Below are positions 16,568-25,577 of a DNA stretch of 64,000 nucleotides, piece by piece (within the stretch, counting starts at the first letter, position 1; each line of letters starts with the position of its first letter). This stretch comes from Planctomycetaceae bacterium (lineage in GTDB: Bacteria > Planctomycetota > Planctomycetia > Pirellulales > Pirellulaceae), in the NCBI GenBank assembly GCA_002709225.1, contig PAQH01000008.1, positions 71,946 through 135,945 on the forward strand. The letters are read 5' to 3'. A model generated the notes under the pieces. The model was not told where the DNA came from. It made no database searches and saw only the letters and a list, made by a program, of their open reading frames with translations. The position numbers and the translations under genes are program-made.

Positions 16568-17599
16568 ATGCCGGCAACGCGTTCCATCATCGAGTTCAAC
16601 AATGCCGAAGAGCCCTTGTTTGCTGGTGTAGACGTCGGGGGGACGAACACCAAGATCGGGATCGTCGACAACCAAGGTAGAACCCTCGCCTTTACGACGC
16701 TGCCAACCGAAGAAGAGAAAGGCGCAGAGGATGCAGTTCAGCGCATGGCCCTGGCCGTGCGAAGACTGACAGAGGAACACGGCGTCGATCAGGATTCGAT
16801 CCAGGCAATCGGCCTAGGCACTCCCGGATCGATGGACATTGAACAAGGAATGATCGTCGAACCACCCAATATGCCGCACTGGAGAAACTTTCCGATCCGC
16901 GACCGACTGAGTCTCGCATGTGGAAAACCAGTTCGATTCGCCAACGATGCCAATGCCGCCGCCTACGGGGAATTCTGGATTGGCAGTGGCAAATCACATT
17001 CCAGCCTAATCATGTTAACCCTTGGAACCGGCGTCGGCGGTGGAGTCGTTGTCCACGGTCAACTGATTGATGGAGTCAATAGCTTTGGGTCGGAATGCGG
17101 TCACATGATCGTCGATTCCCGACCCGATGCCAGACTGTGTGTTTGGGGAGGAGGACGCGGAGAACTAGAGGCATATGCCAGCGCGCCAGCGGTCGTTGCC
17201 CGCACCCAAGAAGTCCTGTCCGACAACCGTGCTTCGTCAGTACACAATCGTGTCGGGCAAGGAGAAACACTGAGTACTCGCATGCTCGCCGAGGAAGCCG
17301 AAAACGGCGATGCTTTTGCAACTGAAATTGTGCTGGAAACTGGGCGTTACCTGGGAGTCGCAGTTACCACACTCGTCCACATCATTGACCCAGGTGTTGT
17401 AATCCTAGGTGGCGCTATGAATTTTGGAGGCTCAGAAACCGACACCGGGAGGCGTTTCCTGGCGGCAATACGAAGCGAGTTCCAGTCGCGCGCTTACGGG
17501 ATCGTACGCGACAAAACGACGATCAAGTTTGCCGCCCTGGGGGGTGACGCAGGCTACATCGGCGCAGCTGGAATTGCCCGTGCCGCGCGGGCAGGCTGA
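16568..17599 (+). CDS. ROK-family sugar kinase (glucokinase-like), zinc-motif cysteines absent
   Basis: ROK protein of 343 residues with the ATP motif GVDVGGTNTKIG (about residue 20), NDANAAAYGEFW with the catalytic Asp (about residue 127) and the LTLGTGVGGGV motif. In canonical ROK kinases a CxCGxxGC zinc motif follows the GH pair. Here GH (178-179) is followed by LCVWGGGRGELEAY; aligned on the G-x-LEAY end, the three zinc cysteines fall on Val 192, Gly 194 and Glu 199, with only a displaced Cys 191. The protein may fold without structural zinc, as I believe some planctomycete relatives do. Probable role is phosphorylation of glucose or another hexose in the cytoplasm. No operon partner is obvious; the next gene is convergent. 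Confidence 0.9.
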   Translation: MPATRSIIEFNNAEEPLFAGVDVGGTNTKIGIVDNQGRTLAFTTLPTEEEKGAEDAVQRMALAVRRLTEEHGVDQDSIQAIGLGTPGSMDIEQGMIVEPPNMPHWRNFPIRDRLSLACGKPVRFANDANAAAYGEFWIGSGKSHSSLIMLTLGTGVGGGVVVHGQLIDGVNSFGSECGHMIVDSRPDARLCVWGGGRGELEAYASAPAVVARTQEVLSDNRASSVHNRVGQGETLSTRMLAEEAENGDAFATEIVLETGRYLGVAVTTLVHIIDPGVVILGGAMNFGGSETDTGRRFLAAIRSEFQSRAYGIVRDKTTIKFAALGGDAGYIGAAGIARAARAG

Positions 17600-17677
17600 A
17601 GTCTGCCCCCCTCGGCACGGAACGTAGTCACACCACCTGGCCAACCCCCCCATTCACAGACGGAAACCAGGCCATTT

Positions 17678-18196
17678 CTAGCACAGGGTATTGAGTGCCT
17701 GCAGCGCGGCGTCGTAATCCGGCTCTTCGGTCACTTCACCCACCGTTTGCGCATAAGCGACAGTTCCTGTGGCATCAAGCACAAAGACGCCGCGCGCCAG
17801 CAACTTGAGTTCCTCGATGAGCATACCCCAGTTCTGACCAAAATTACGGTCCTGGTAATCGCTACCAACGCGCATGCTCTGAATATCTTCGGCCCCACAA
17901 AAGCGGCCCATGGCAAACGGTAAATCAAGGCTAATCGTCAACGCATTGATACGATCGCCAAGCTCCGCGAGTTCCTGATTGAATCGTTTGGTCTGGACCT
18001 GACAAACGGGCGTATCCAAGGATGGCACAACACTGATAATCGACGGCTTGCCGGCTAGGTCAGCGCGTGTCACAGTGTGCAAGCCATCAGCAAAGTAGTG
18101 CACCGTGAAATCCGGTGCCGCCTGCCCGACTTGGACCGCCTCACCAGCCAAAGTCAACGGTGTTCCTTTGAATGTAACTGCTGCTTCGCGCCCCAT
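17678..18196 (-). CDS. tpx: Thiol peroxidase Tpx
   Basis: Atypical 2-Cys peroxiredoxin of 172 residues that reduces lipid and other hydroperoxides with thioredoxin. Both redox cysteines are present: peroxidatic Cys 65 in SLDTPVCQVQT and resolving Cys 100 in GRFCGAED, the spacing expected of Tpx. Other signatures are the N-terminal VTFKGTPL and GKPSIISVVPS. ATG 18196 is chosen because GAGGG lies about 8 nt upstream and matches the usual Tpx N terminus; the frame continues 25 codons further without similarity. It is convergent with the ROK kinase gene, with 78 bp between the stops. Confidence 0.95.
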   Translation of the reverse strand: MGREAAVTFKGTPLTLAGEAVQVGQAAPDFTVHYFADGLHTVTRADLAGKPSIISVVPSLDTPVCQVQTKRFNQELAELGDRINALTISLDLPFAMGRFCGAEDIQSMRVGSDYQDRNFGQNWGMLIEELKLLARGVFVLDATGTVAYAQTVGEVTEEPDYDAALQALNTLC

Positions 18197-18519
18197 CCTA
18201 ATACCCTCACATTCATGATTTAGAGAACCAAATAAACCCACTCCGCCAGGATCCCGGCGAGAACGAGCCAACGCACTGACGTGCTGTCCGGATCTTACGC
18301 GATTTCCAGAGGCACGTTGACTTTCGCGCGAACATTGGCGCCTGAAACGGAAACGGTTTGTTTAGTATCGCGCGATGCCAACAGAGCGACAAGGGGGTTA
18401 CGATGCCCAGATTCCATCTCATGTGGTGCTCTGAAAGGTCACCGCACCAGCCAAAACACCGACGTTGCGCCACACACCCAAGCCCATAACGTAAAGATGC
18501 CAAACCGCGGCAGAGAGGG
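18197..18519. other. Intergenic region upstream of tpx, nothing recognised
   Basis: About 320 bp between the tpx start and the stop of the next minus-strand gene. It should carry the tpx promoter. A 110-codon minus-strand frame crosses it but overlaps the neighbouring gene, lacks a ribosome binding site and has an unnatural composition. I find no repeat or strong hairpin. Confidence 0.5.
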
Positions 18520-18720
18520 TTACTCGCTTGCCTCGTAAAGCACAATCACCAACACGTCCGAAGAAGAAAAACCCTGCGCACTACTGGACGGCGTCTGGGG
18601 CGCAATATTACCTGTGACCTGCACAATCTTCGCGCCCGAAGCCTCCACCCAATTGTTGATTTCTTCCTCAAGGTTCCAGAGTTCTGTTTCGACACCCTTG
18701 AAAATTTTGACCCGCCTCAT
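18520..18720 (-). CDS. Conserved small protein of unknown function
   Basis: A 66-residue protein. The first half, MRRVKIFKGVETELWNLEEE and INNWVEASGAKIVQVTGNIAPQT, is amphipathic with a pattern I associate with small conserved planctomycete proteins; a Ser-rich linker follows and then a hydrophobic strand DVLVIVLYE at the end. The sequence looks like a single alpha/beta unit resembling the many DUF-type proteins that sense or sequester a ligand, but no function is known. ATG 18720 is supported by GGGGAGG about 9 nt upstream, better than the ATG six codons earlier. Stands alone, divergent from the ferredoxin gene. Confidence 0.7.
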   Translation of the reverse strand: MRRVKIFKGVETELWNLEEEINNWVEASGAKIVQVTGNIAPQTPSSSAQGFSSSDVLVIVLYEASE

Positions 18721-19124
18721 TGCCAGTTTCCTCCCCAAGAACGAAACATACGAATCAGTCTCCGGACTAGCTTATTGTGTGGTGTCTTTTCATTCTGTCA
18801 ATTGAATCGCGTTTGTGGTCCGCTACTGCCCGTCTGTTACACCAAATCCGGAAACCGCTGCCAACCACCCTACCATTCACCCCACCCTGCCGCCTCACTT
18901 GCCCAATTAAGCAAGTCTCTCAGCACACAAAACGTGCGAATGGACCGCCAAAGTTATCGGACAACTTCAGGGCTATGGTTGTCTAGCCAGTGATTCTCAA
19001 AGCAATCGAAGCTGCCCACATTCCAACAAGCCTCGCGCAAATACCGGATTTGCTACTTTACTGGAATGCTGCAAAGGAGTTTGGTACATTGGGCCAAACT
19101 GTCTCCAAGCAGAGGAAAATCGGC
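18721..19124. other. Divergent intergenic region before the ferredoxin-reductase-MoaD cluster
   Basis: About 400 bp, with the ribosome binding sites of both flanking genes at its ends (GGAGG near 18730 for the minus gene, AGAGGA at 19111-19116 for the plus gene). The frame of the ferredoxin gene is open back to 18990 but the extra 45 codons show no cysteine motif. Promoters for both directions should lie here; I cannot pick them out. Confidence 0.5.
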
Positions 19125-19601
19125 ATGCCTAAGAGTCTCAAGATTGTTCCGGATAAATGTACCGGCTGCATGCAGTGCGAGTTGGCGTGTTCCTGGGTAC
19201 AAACTGGAACGTTTGCGCCGTCCAAGAGCGTAATACGAGTCAATGTATTCGATGAAGAAGCCAGTTACGCACCATATACGTGCCTGCAGTGCGACGAAGC
19301 CTGGTGCATGACCGCCTGCCCAGTGAACGCTATCGGCACCGACCAGAATGGTGCCAAACTGGTTAGCGAAGAACTCTGTATCGGCTGCCACCTCTGCACG
19401 CTGGCCTGTCCGTTTGGAACCGTTTTCACTCTGCCCAAAACCGACAAAGCGAGCAAGTGCAATCTCTGTGGCGGTGATCCGGCCTGTGCCGTTGCTTGCC
19501 CAACTTCAGCGATTGTATATGAAGAAAGTACACCCGCTGGCGACTGGTTTGGACCATGGTCGGAGAAGGTCAATAAGAATTATGTGGCGGCAAATTCTTG
19601 A
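19125..19601 (+). CDS. Four-cluster ferredoxin-like electron transfer protein (AorA/HycB-type)
   Basis: Iron-sulfur protein of 158 residues with cysteine groups for four [4Fe-4S] clusters: CTGCMQCELAC, CLQCDEAWCMTACP, CIGCHLCTLACP and CNLCGGDPACAVACP. This is the architecture of the electron-transfer subunits of aldehyde oxidoreductases, hydrogenases and DMSO-reductase-type enzymes. ATG 19125 has AGAGGA about 8 nt upstream. The downstream FAD/NAD(P) reductase and MoaD-like gene make it most like the small AorA subunit of NAD-linked tungsten aldehyde oxidoreductase, but the catalytic gene is not present. Its stop codon lies within a short hairpin (19597-19612). Confidence 0.92.
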   Translation: MPKSLKIVPDKCTGCMQCELACSWVQTGTFAPSKSVIRVNVFDEEASYAPYTCLQCDEAWCMTACPVNAIGTDQNGAKLVSEELCIGCHLCTLACPFGTVFTLPKTDKASKCNLCGGDPACAVACPTSAIVYEESTPAGDWFGPWSEKVNKNYVAANS

Positions 19602-19612
19602 AACAATTCAAG
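19597..19612 (+). terminator. Short hairpin at the ferredoxin stop codon
   Basis: CTTGAA (19597-19602), loop of 4 nt, TTCAAG (19607-19612). The stop codon of the ferredoxin gene is inside the left arm. No continuous T tract follows (CTTGTTGTG), so it is at best a weak terminator or an mRNA end-protecting structure. Confidence 0.3.
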
Positions 19613-19699
19613 CTTGTTGTGCAACTCCACGACACTGAAAATCGGCACCGACGAGACGCCATGGCTTTTCCGCCAGCAACGAAGGCCACTTATTCCCTG

Positions 19700-19714
19700 C
19701 CGGGTCTAACCCGG
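19700..19714 (+). promoter_or_regulatory. GC-rich hairpin before the FAD reductase gene
   Basis: CCGGGT (19700-19705), 3-nt loop, ACCCGG (19709-19714), 23 nt upstream of ATG 19738 and just before the GAGGAA ribosome binding site. It could set relative expression of the ferredoxin and the reductase, or be chance. Confidence 0.3.
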
Positions 19715-19737
19715 GCAAAACTGTTCGTGAGGAAATT

Positions 19738-21126
19738 ATGGCGACGCAACATGTGATCATCGGTGGCGGACCGGCAGCGACCAACGCGATGGAAACAATT
19801 CGCGAATTGGACCAGCAGGCTACGATCACGTTGATCAGTGATGAACCTGCCCATTCACGAATGGCACTGCCCTACTGGCTCTCGTCACAAATCCCTGCCG
19901 CACATACACACACCGCGGATGCAGCGTTTTTCCAACAGCTCAATGTTGATGCGCGTATCGGACAGCGAGTCACCGCAGTCGACCCGAACGGCCAAACAGT
20001 AACTCTCACAGACGGTGACAAGTTGGCCTTTGACAAGTTATTGATTGCCACGGGATCCTCGCCATTAGATCTGCCGGTACCTGGCAACGAACTCGCGGGC
20101 GTACAAAATCTCTGGTCACTAGGTCACACGCAACAGCTGCTTGATGCGACAAAAGATGCTGAACAACCTCGCGTGCTGATGATCGGCGCTGGATTCATCG
20201 GCTTCATCATGCTCAACGCGATGCACAAACGCGGCTGGAATTTATCGGTTGTGGAACGCGAGAGCCACGTGCTACCACGCATGCTCAATGCCGACGCCGC
20301 CGGCATGGTCAACAGCTGGCTGACTTCCCGTGGAATCGATCTGCATTGCGGCGCAGCCGTTGAATCGATTGCCGAGGAAAGTGATGGTTCCAAGGTGGTG
20401 ACATTAGACAATGGTACAACCCTTTCCGTGGACGTCGTCATTGTTGCAATCGGGATCAAGACAAATCTAGATTTCCTCGATGAATCTGGAATCGAAACAA
20501 ACCAGGGAATCTTGGTCAACGAACAAATGCAAACCAATCTGCCGAATATTTTCGCCGCGGGCGATGTCGCCGAAGGCCCTGTGTTGGGTAGCGACAAAAA
20601 AGAGGTGCACCCCATTCAACCCACGGCGGTAGATCACGGACGGATTGCTGGAACGAACATGGCTGGGGAAACCGTCGCGTATCGCGGCAGTCTTTCTATG
20701 AATATTCTCGATTGCTGCGGACTCCAAACCGCCAGCTTCGGGCGCTGGGATGATACCAGCGACGATGTTCTGACAATCTCCAATCCAACCGGCTTGGTCT
20801 ATCGGAAATTGATTTGGCAAGAAGATCAGGTCGTCGGTGCTTTATTCGCCGGCCGCGCCAATGACATGGGCATGTTGAACGACCTCGGCATGGTCAAAGG
20901 CATGTTGCAGACGCAAGCTCGAATGGGAGCCTGGAAGGAATTCTTGCAAGAAAACCCGTTCGACATCCGACGGGCTTACATCGCCGCGGGAGTGCCGCAA
21001 CAATTAGTATCTTCCACGCTGCTGGGCCGCCCCAGTCAACCGCGCAAATACCGTTTTGGTGGCAAAGTTTCTGCGGTCCAAGCCAATCAGTCACACACAG
21101 TGTTCGTAGACGCAAAATCGAGTTAG
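19738..21126 (+). CDS. FAD/NAD(P)-dependent oxidoreductase (AorC/rubredoxin-reductase type)
   Basis: Two-dinucleotide-binding-domain flavoprotein of 462 residues. FAD motif HVIIGGGPAATNAMETIRE at the N terminus, LLIATGSSPLDLPVPG at about residue 100, NAD(P) motif VLMIGAGFIGFIMLNAM at about residue 145, and the C-terminal FAD motif IFAAGDVAEGP near residue 270. The pattern fits NADH-dependent reductases that pass electrons to a ferredoxin or receive them from it. GAGGAA is 5 nt upstream of ATG 19738. It lies 136 bp after the four-cluster ferredoxin and 146 bp before a MoaD-like gene, the order of the accessory genes of AorABC-type aldehyde oxidoreductases. Which electron acceptor it serves is inference. 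Confidence 0.9.
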   Translation: MATQHVIIGGGPAATNAMETIRELDQQATITLISDEPAHSRMALPYWLSSQIPAAHTHTADAAFFQQLNVDARIGQRVTAVDPNGQTVTLTDGDKLAFDKLLIATGSSPLDLPVPGNELAGVQNLWSLGHTQQLLDATKDAEQPRVLMIGAGFIGFIMLNAMHKRGWNLSVVERESHVLPRMLNADAAGMVNSWLTSRGIDLHCGAAVESIAEESDGSKVVTLDNGTTLSVDVVIVAIGIKTNLDFLDESGIETNQGILVNEQMQTNLPNIFAAGDVAEGPVLGSDKKEVHPIQPTAVDHGRIAGTNMAGETVAYRGSLSMNILDCCGLQTASFGRWDDTSDDVLTISNPTGLVYRKLIWQEDQVVGALFAGRANDMGMLNDLGMVKGMLQTQARMGAWKEFLQENPFDIRRAYIAAGVPQQLVSSTLLGRPSQPRKYRFGGKVSAVQANQSHTVFVDAKSS

Positions 21127-21272
21127 GTCGCATTAGCTCGACGACTGGACGCCTCGCTAGATGGCTCTCGTTGAACATTGATTTTCCTTTCCGATAGCTG
21201 TCACCGACCGAACACCGCGAGATCGTTCTGACACCCGTCCGTCACGCTTTGGACTCAATGGAATATTCCCGC

Positions 21273-21500
21273 ATGGTGATACAAATCAAGCTTATGGGCA
21301 CCTTCAAAGATAGGACGCCCGCCGACGGCAAGCTGGAACTTCCAGACAACGCTTCCGTAGCAGCAGCCTTGGCCGCCTTGGAAATCGGAGATGAACGAGT
21401 ACAAGTTCTGACGATCAATGGGAGCATGATTCGAGATCATGCGCAGCCGCTCTCTGATGGTGACGAGATGACCGTCATCCCTCCCGTGGGCGGCGGATAA
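21273..21500 (+). CDS. MoaD/ThiS-like sulfur carrier
   Basis: Ubiquitin-fold protein of 75 residues. It has the beta-grasp pattern (QIKLMGTFKDR, AAALAALEI, QVLTINGSMI) and ends DEMTVIPPVGGG; the terminal Gly-Gly is the site that becomes a thiocarboxylate in MoaD. In tungsten aldehyde oxidoreductase operons a dedicated MoaD-like protein accompanies the enzyme. ATG 21273 is taken; earlier in-frame ATG 21258 and TTG 21249 exist and no start has a strong ribosome binding site. It ends the plus-strand cluster; the next gene is convergent. Confidence 0.85.
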   Translation: MVIQIKLMGTFKDRTPADGKLELPDNASVAAALAALEIGDERVQVLTINGSMIRDHAQPLSDGDEMTVIPPVGGG

Positions 21501-21606
21501 TTGCCTGGCGCCCAGCTATTTCCAGGGAACGATTCCAGGGACTTCGCAATCACGACAAGTCGATGACATCTTGTAGAAAACGTGCCCGACAATACCAGGG
21601 TGGCGA

Positions 21607-24045
21607 TCAAGGATTGCGTTGGGAGGGGTTTGCCTGCTGTCTCAGTTCGCGTTGCAATTGCCGATAGCTCGCATTGCCAGGCCGTAGTGTCACCAGCTTG
21701 TTGACCGATGCAACTGCCTCCTGGAACCGTTGCTGTTTTTGATAAATCAGTGTCAAGAACAAAACGTATTGTGGATTTCTAGGAGCAAGCTCAACGGTCC
21801 GCTCGAGTACCGTCGTTGCCTCCTCGACTTGGCCATTAAGATACAGCGACGAGCCCCAACGATACTGAAGTGCTGCATTATTGGGTAACAGGCTGGCATC
21901 ACGAGCGTAGAGCTCTAATTCTTCGCGGCGAAGTTGCGCAACGCGTCTCAGGATCTGCTTGGCCCGAATGTTCTCTCCTGTAACGACGCCTGCTGCGGAA
22001 CTGGAATCGGCCCGTTCGATTGACTGTACATTTCGTTCGAGCAAGTCAGCGAGATGTGCACGCGGTCCTGTCACCGTCGGGTCCAGACGCAAGGCGCGTT
22101 CGTAATCTCTTCGGGCATCTTCCCACTGCCGCTGATTTTCATGCAAGATTCCCAGCATCAAGTGGGCTCCTACGCGGTCGCTCTCCAACTTTAATCCGTC
22201 CTGATACTCTCGAAGCGCAGTCTCAAACAATGGTTTTAGCCTGGCACTTAATCGGTGTGGCGGAACATCAGACAAGGCTCGCGCTGCCTCTGTCCGTACC
22301 AGTCTCCGGGGGTCGTCTAACACACTGGCCAAATCCGTAACACGCCGTTGACCAGAAAATCGAGGGGCCAAACCTGCGGCTACGGATCGCACCTGGGGGT
22401 CAGGGTCCCGCAACCCCAAGCGGAATGCTTGAACCGCATCCGCCGATTCAAATTGTCCGAGTTCAGTCAGTGCCGTGGCCCGTACGATGCCTGGCTGCTT
22501 ACGATCTGTCGCCAATCGGACCAACTCGAGCTCCACTCTGAGATCACCCGCTCGTGCCCGGGTTATCGTAGTCGCATAGTGGACATCAAGGTCGTCTTTG
22601 ACTCCATACCACTTCTGGAAATACTCGGCAGCCCATTGATCCAGACGACGCAGATAATCCTTGACCTCCTGGTCACCGTCCTGTGCAGCGCGGACCCACG
22701 CGCCATAATCCACGAGTTGTTTTCTCACTGGTTTTCCAGGCCGAGCGTCCTTCAGATGACAACGAGAACAAGCATTAGGAGTGCCTAACCTGGCACTCAA
22801 ATCAGGGCGTGGTACCCGCAAACTATGATCACGACGCGGATCGACCTTCATGTAAGTTGTTTCTGGCATATGGCATTCCACACACCGTGCTCCCGGCGAA
22901 TCTCCCCGGTGTTGATGATGTCGTGGGCCGTCATATTTACTGGCAGGATGCTGATGACAGGAGGTGCAGAGTCGGTTGTCGTTGTACTTCGGTTTTAGCG
23001 AATGTGGATCGTGACAATCTGTACAACGAATTCCCTTCTGGAACATCTTGCTCTGCAAGAACGAGCCGTGCACATACACTTCGTCTCGAATCTGACCGTC
23101 CGCATGATAAAGAAGCGGATCCAAAGTCGCATTGTTGAAAAAATCATAGAATTCAGCGCCCGCACGAAATCCAGCATGAACCACGCGCTGTCGCCGCGTA
23201 TGGCAACGTGCGCACGTGTCAATCTCGATCTCAGAGCGAGCACTTTTCAAAGGCGCGAGCGCATAACCCCGCGTTCGATCCCAAAAAAAAGAAGACGCAT
23301 TCGCCAACTGAACGTGAAGACTTCCCGGACCGTGACACGCTTCACAACTGACATCGATTTCAGAGTAGGTCGTCTGGTACGTTGCTGTCGTCACGTCATA
23401 GTTTTTCTGCAAGTTGGTTGAATGGCAATCCGCACAGCTCGTATTCCAACGCATGGTAATTCCGGTCCAATGCAAGGCGTCATCCGGGCTCAATTTCTCG
23501 TCTTGTACATCGGGAGGGGGCAAATAAAACCAACGACGCTCAGTAGTGTCCCAACACAACCGCAACACCTGCAGGCGTGCAATTGCATCCTTGGCCACTT
23601 TCTCCGAACGATCAAATTCCACCATATATTGCTGTAGTGGCTCGACACCTAGGACATACTTGACTTCAAAGTCTGCTTTTTTTCCATCAGGTCCTTCGGT
23701 GTTGACGTAAAACTGGTCACCGCGACGGAACATCCGGGAAGTCACTCCCAAGTGCGTTAGCTCTGCATTCTCAAAGTCACCCAAAACAGTGCCTGGTCTC
23801 GCGTGATCCATTGCGAGATCGTGATGCGATCCAGCAAAGTGCGTTGCCTGACTTTGGTGACACGAAATGCAGCTGGCCCGCCCCACATACACAGCAACCG
23901 CATCTTGCGGGATTCCGCTCCACCAATCCAGCACGAGAGCGGCACAGGTTATGCAGAGCAATCCGGCCGCTATCCATTTCGGGTAGCGCCCCGCTGGAAA
24001 CCGTATGAGGCGTGCAATGCAATTCAAAAGACGCTGTCGGGGCAC
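21607..24045 (-). CDS. Octaheme cytochrome c with HEAT and TPR repeats
   Basis: Exported multidomain protein of 812 residues. A signal anchor spans about residues 25-41. Eight CxxCH motifs follow, at about residues 59, 204, 234, 278, 341, 360, 388 and 426, with cytochrome c554/NapC-like spacing in the middle. From about residue 515 to 590 there are HEAT-like repeats (VRATALTELGQF, VRSVAAGLAPRF, VRTEAARALSDV), then at least three TPR units to the end (for example WEDARRDYERALRLDPT and EEATTVLERTVELAPR). The architecture suggests a periplasmic electron-transfer protein with a protein-interaction scaffold; the redox partner is unknown. The start is GTG 24045 with AGGAG about 9 nt upstream. The S2P protease gene lies upstream on the same strand. 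Confidence 0.9.
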   Translation of the reverse strand: MPRQRLLNCIARLIRFPAGRYPKWIAAGLLCITCAALVLDWWSGIPQDAVAVYVGRASCISCHQSQATHFAGSHHDLAMDHARPGTVLGDFENAELTHLGVTSRMFRRGDQFYVNTEGPDGKKADFEVKYVLGVEPLQQYMVEFDRSEKVAKDAIARLQVLRLCWDTTERRWFYLPPPDVQDEKLSPDDALHWTGITMRWNTSCADCHSTNLQKNYDVTTATYQTTYSEIDVSCEACHGPGSLHVQLANASSFFWDRTRGYALAPLKSARSEIEIDTCARCHTRRQRVVHAGFRAGAEFYDFFNNATLDPLLYHADGQIRDEVYVHGSFLQSKMFQKGIRCTDCHDPHSLKPKYNDNRLCTSCHQHPASKYDGPRHHQHRGDSPGARCVECHMPETTYMKVDPRRDHSLRVPRPDLSARLGTPNACSRCHLKDARPGKPVRKQLVDYGAWVRAAQDGDQEVKDYLRRLDQWAAEYFQKWYGVKDDLDVHYATTITRARAGDLRVELELVRLATDRKQPGIVRATALTELGQFESADAVQAFRLGLRDPDPQVRSVAAGLAPRFSGQRRVTDLASVLDDPRRLVRTEAARALSDVPPHRLSARLKPLFETALREYQDGLKLESDRVGAHLMLGILHENQRQWEDARRDYERALRLDPTVTGPRAHLADLLERNVQSIERADSSSAAGVVTGENIRAKQILRRVAQLRREELELYARDASLLPNNAALQYRWGSSLYLNGQVEEATTVLERTVELAPRNPQYVLFLTLIYQKQQRFQEAVASVNKLVTLRPGNASYRQLQRELRQQANPSQRNP

Positions 24046-24156
24046 GGACCAGAACTCCTCCGGGACAAATACGTGTCAATCGTAATAACAATGGCAAGCT
24101 GTGCACATCGACTGTAGGGCAAGTAAACCTGTCATTCATCAAAACCTCGCCGTTGC

Positions 24157-25278
24157 CTACCCACCCCGGCGTCGTCGAAATCTTTGGCTAACTCGCTCAA
24201 GGAATGCCCGATCATCTTCAGAAATATTCTCTCTCCCGGACCTGTGCAAACGATCCAAGATCTCATCCAGCCGCTCTTCATCTTCAGGCTCGCGGTTTTG
24301 TCCCAGCTCCTCATTCTCGACAGGGAAAATATCTGCCGCTGCTACCACCGTGGTCGCTTCCCACTCACTCTCCAACGAAACCTGCGCGCGAGGCGGAAAC
24401 ACAGCTGTCCTGGTCCCATCGGCAGCCGACCATCCATCAAACATAGCCCGACGCTCCTGTTGTCGGTCCCGCATCAACAATAATGCGCCAACAAACAAGA
24501 GTGAAATCCAAACGACTTGGCTCGCATTCCATTCTTGGTGCGCCCAGTACGCTGCGACACATAGCAACAGCGCGCTCAACCGCGTCACCCAGGTCATCGT
24601 CATTGCTACCTGAGCCGGACTCGTCGCTGGACGCCAAATCATCAACAATGCACGCGTGATACGATCTCCGTCAAAGGGAAACACAGGTACCAGATTCACG
24701 AGCAACAAGACCCAATTCACCCAAAATACCAACTTGACCGCAACAGTTAGATTCCACTCCGTTGAGCCAGCACTATTCTCAAACAGCGATGCGGGTGCCA
24801 GCGGATGCAGCAGTTCAGGCACCACCAAATACGTATCCCACCAGACAATCAGCGGAATACAAACGAAGCACACCAGGCCGTTGGCGAGCGGACCGGCCAA
24901 GTAAACGCGTAGTACGCTGTGCGGTGCGTGAGGTGGAATACTCAGGCGCGACAACCCACCCCAAGGAACCAGTACCAGTTGCTCTACAAATCCGCCGCAT
25001 CGAATCACTGCGCGAATGTGGGCCCATTCATGCAACAGCGCACTACCCAAGAGTATTGCCAGAAAAACACTGGCAAGTTGTATGATCCCTCCACGCCCGT
25101 CGAGTTGAGATTCACGCCATGCGTACGTCAGCGTACCAATCAAGAACACACCAAACAGCAGGTGCAAGTGGAACGCGATTCCACCCCAACGGCCGAGAGA
25201 AACACTCAACGGGCGACGCGCCCGAGGTGCCCCAAACGGCTGTGAAGCCACTTCGCGGGTGTCTTCGGATCCAAACAT
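24157..25278 (-). CDS. Site-2 protease family (M50) membrane metallopeptidase
   Basis: Intramembrane zinc protease of 373 residues. The HExxH site is HEWAH at residues 83-87 in a membrane segment, and the third ligand lies in NLVPVFPFDGDR at about residues 195-206, the N-x-x-P-x-x-P-x-D-G motif of the family. Five to six hydrophobic segments surround them. The soluble tail (about residues 290-373) is Glu/Arg-rich and ends with SEDDRAFLERVSQRFRRRR, similar in style to the small C-terminal domain (DUF6576-like, from memory) found after rhomboid proteases in this phylum. It probably cleaves a membrane-bound regulator or processes a signal peptide; no anti-sigma factor is adjacent. Confidence 0.88.
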   Translation of the reverse strand: MFGSEDTREVASQPFGAPRARRPLSVSLGRWGGIAFHLHLLFGVFLIGTLTYAWRESQLDGRGGIIQLASVFLAILLGSALLHEWAHIRAVIRCGGFVEQLVLVPWGGLSRLSIPPHAPHSVLRVYLAGPLANGLVCFVCIPLIVWWDTYLVVPELLHPLAPASLFENSAGSTEWNLTVAVKLVFWVNWVLLLVNLVPVFPFDGDRITRALLMIWRPATSPAQVAMTMTWVTRLSALLLCVAAYWAHQEWNASQVVWISLLFVGALLLMRDRQQERRAMFDGWSAADGTRTAVFPPRAQVSLESEWEATTVVAAADIFPVENEELGQNREPEDEERLDEILDRLHRSGRENISEDDRAFLERVSQRFRRRRGG

Positions 25279-25577
25279 GTGCTAGATCAATAAGGAGTGA
25301 TGTGATCTTGCAATAGACGTGTCGATGTCATACCCAACGGCCTAGGATTTGACGTAGTGATTGACCACCGAAAGTCCCCCAGTACGCAATCGAGCAGCAC
25401 CAGCAACTTCGGATACAGCACAAATTCCAACCCTTGAACGGAAAGCGGATTGAAAACCTCGAACGAACGCATCCGCGTTCCCCTGAAAACCCTTGGAGTA
25501 AAACAGCAATCCGGTTATTTTATCAACGATCGTGCCGGTTGCTCAATCGACTTCAGCCTCTTGGGAAGGTCGTAGCC

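Noticed and set aside
17600..17677. Possible bidirectional terminator between the ROK kinase and tpx
   Set aside because: CCTGG/CCAGG arms are present but the loop is over 20 nt and there is no T tract on either strand.
22348..22788. 146-codon plus-strand frame within the cytochrome gene region
   Set aside because: Antisense to the HEAT/heme part of the cytochrome gene; long antisense frames are common in this base composition.
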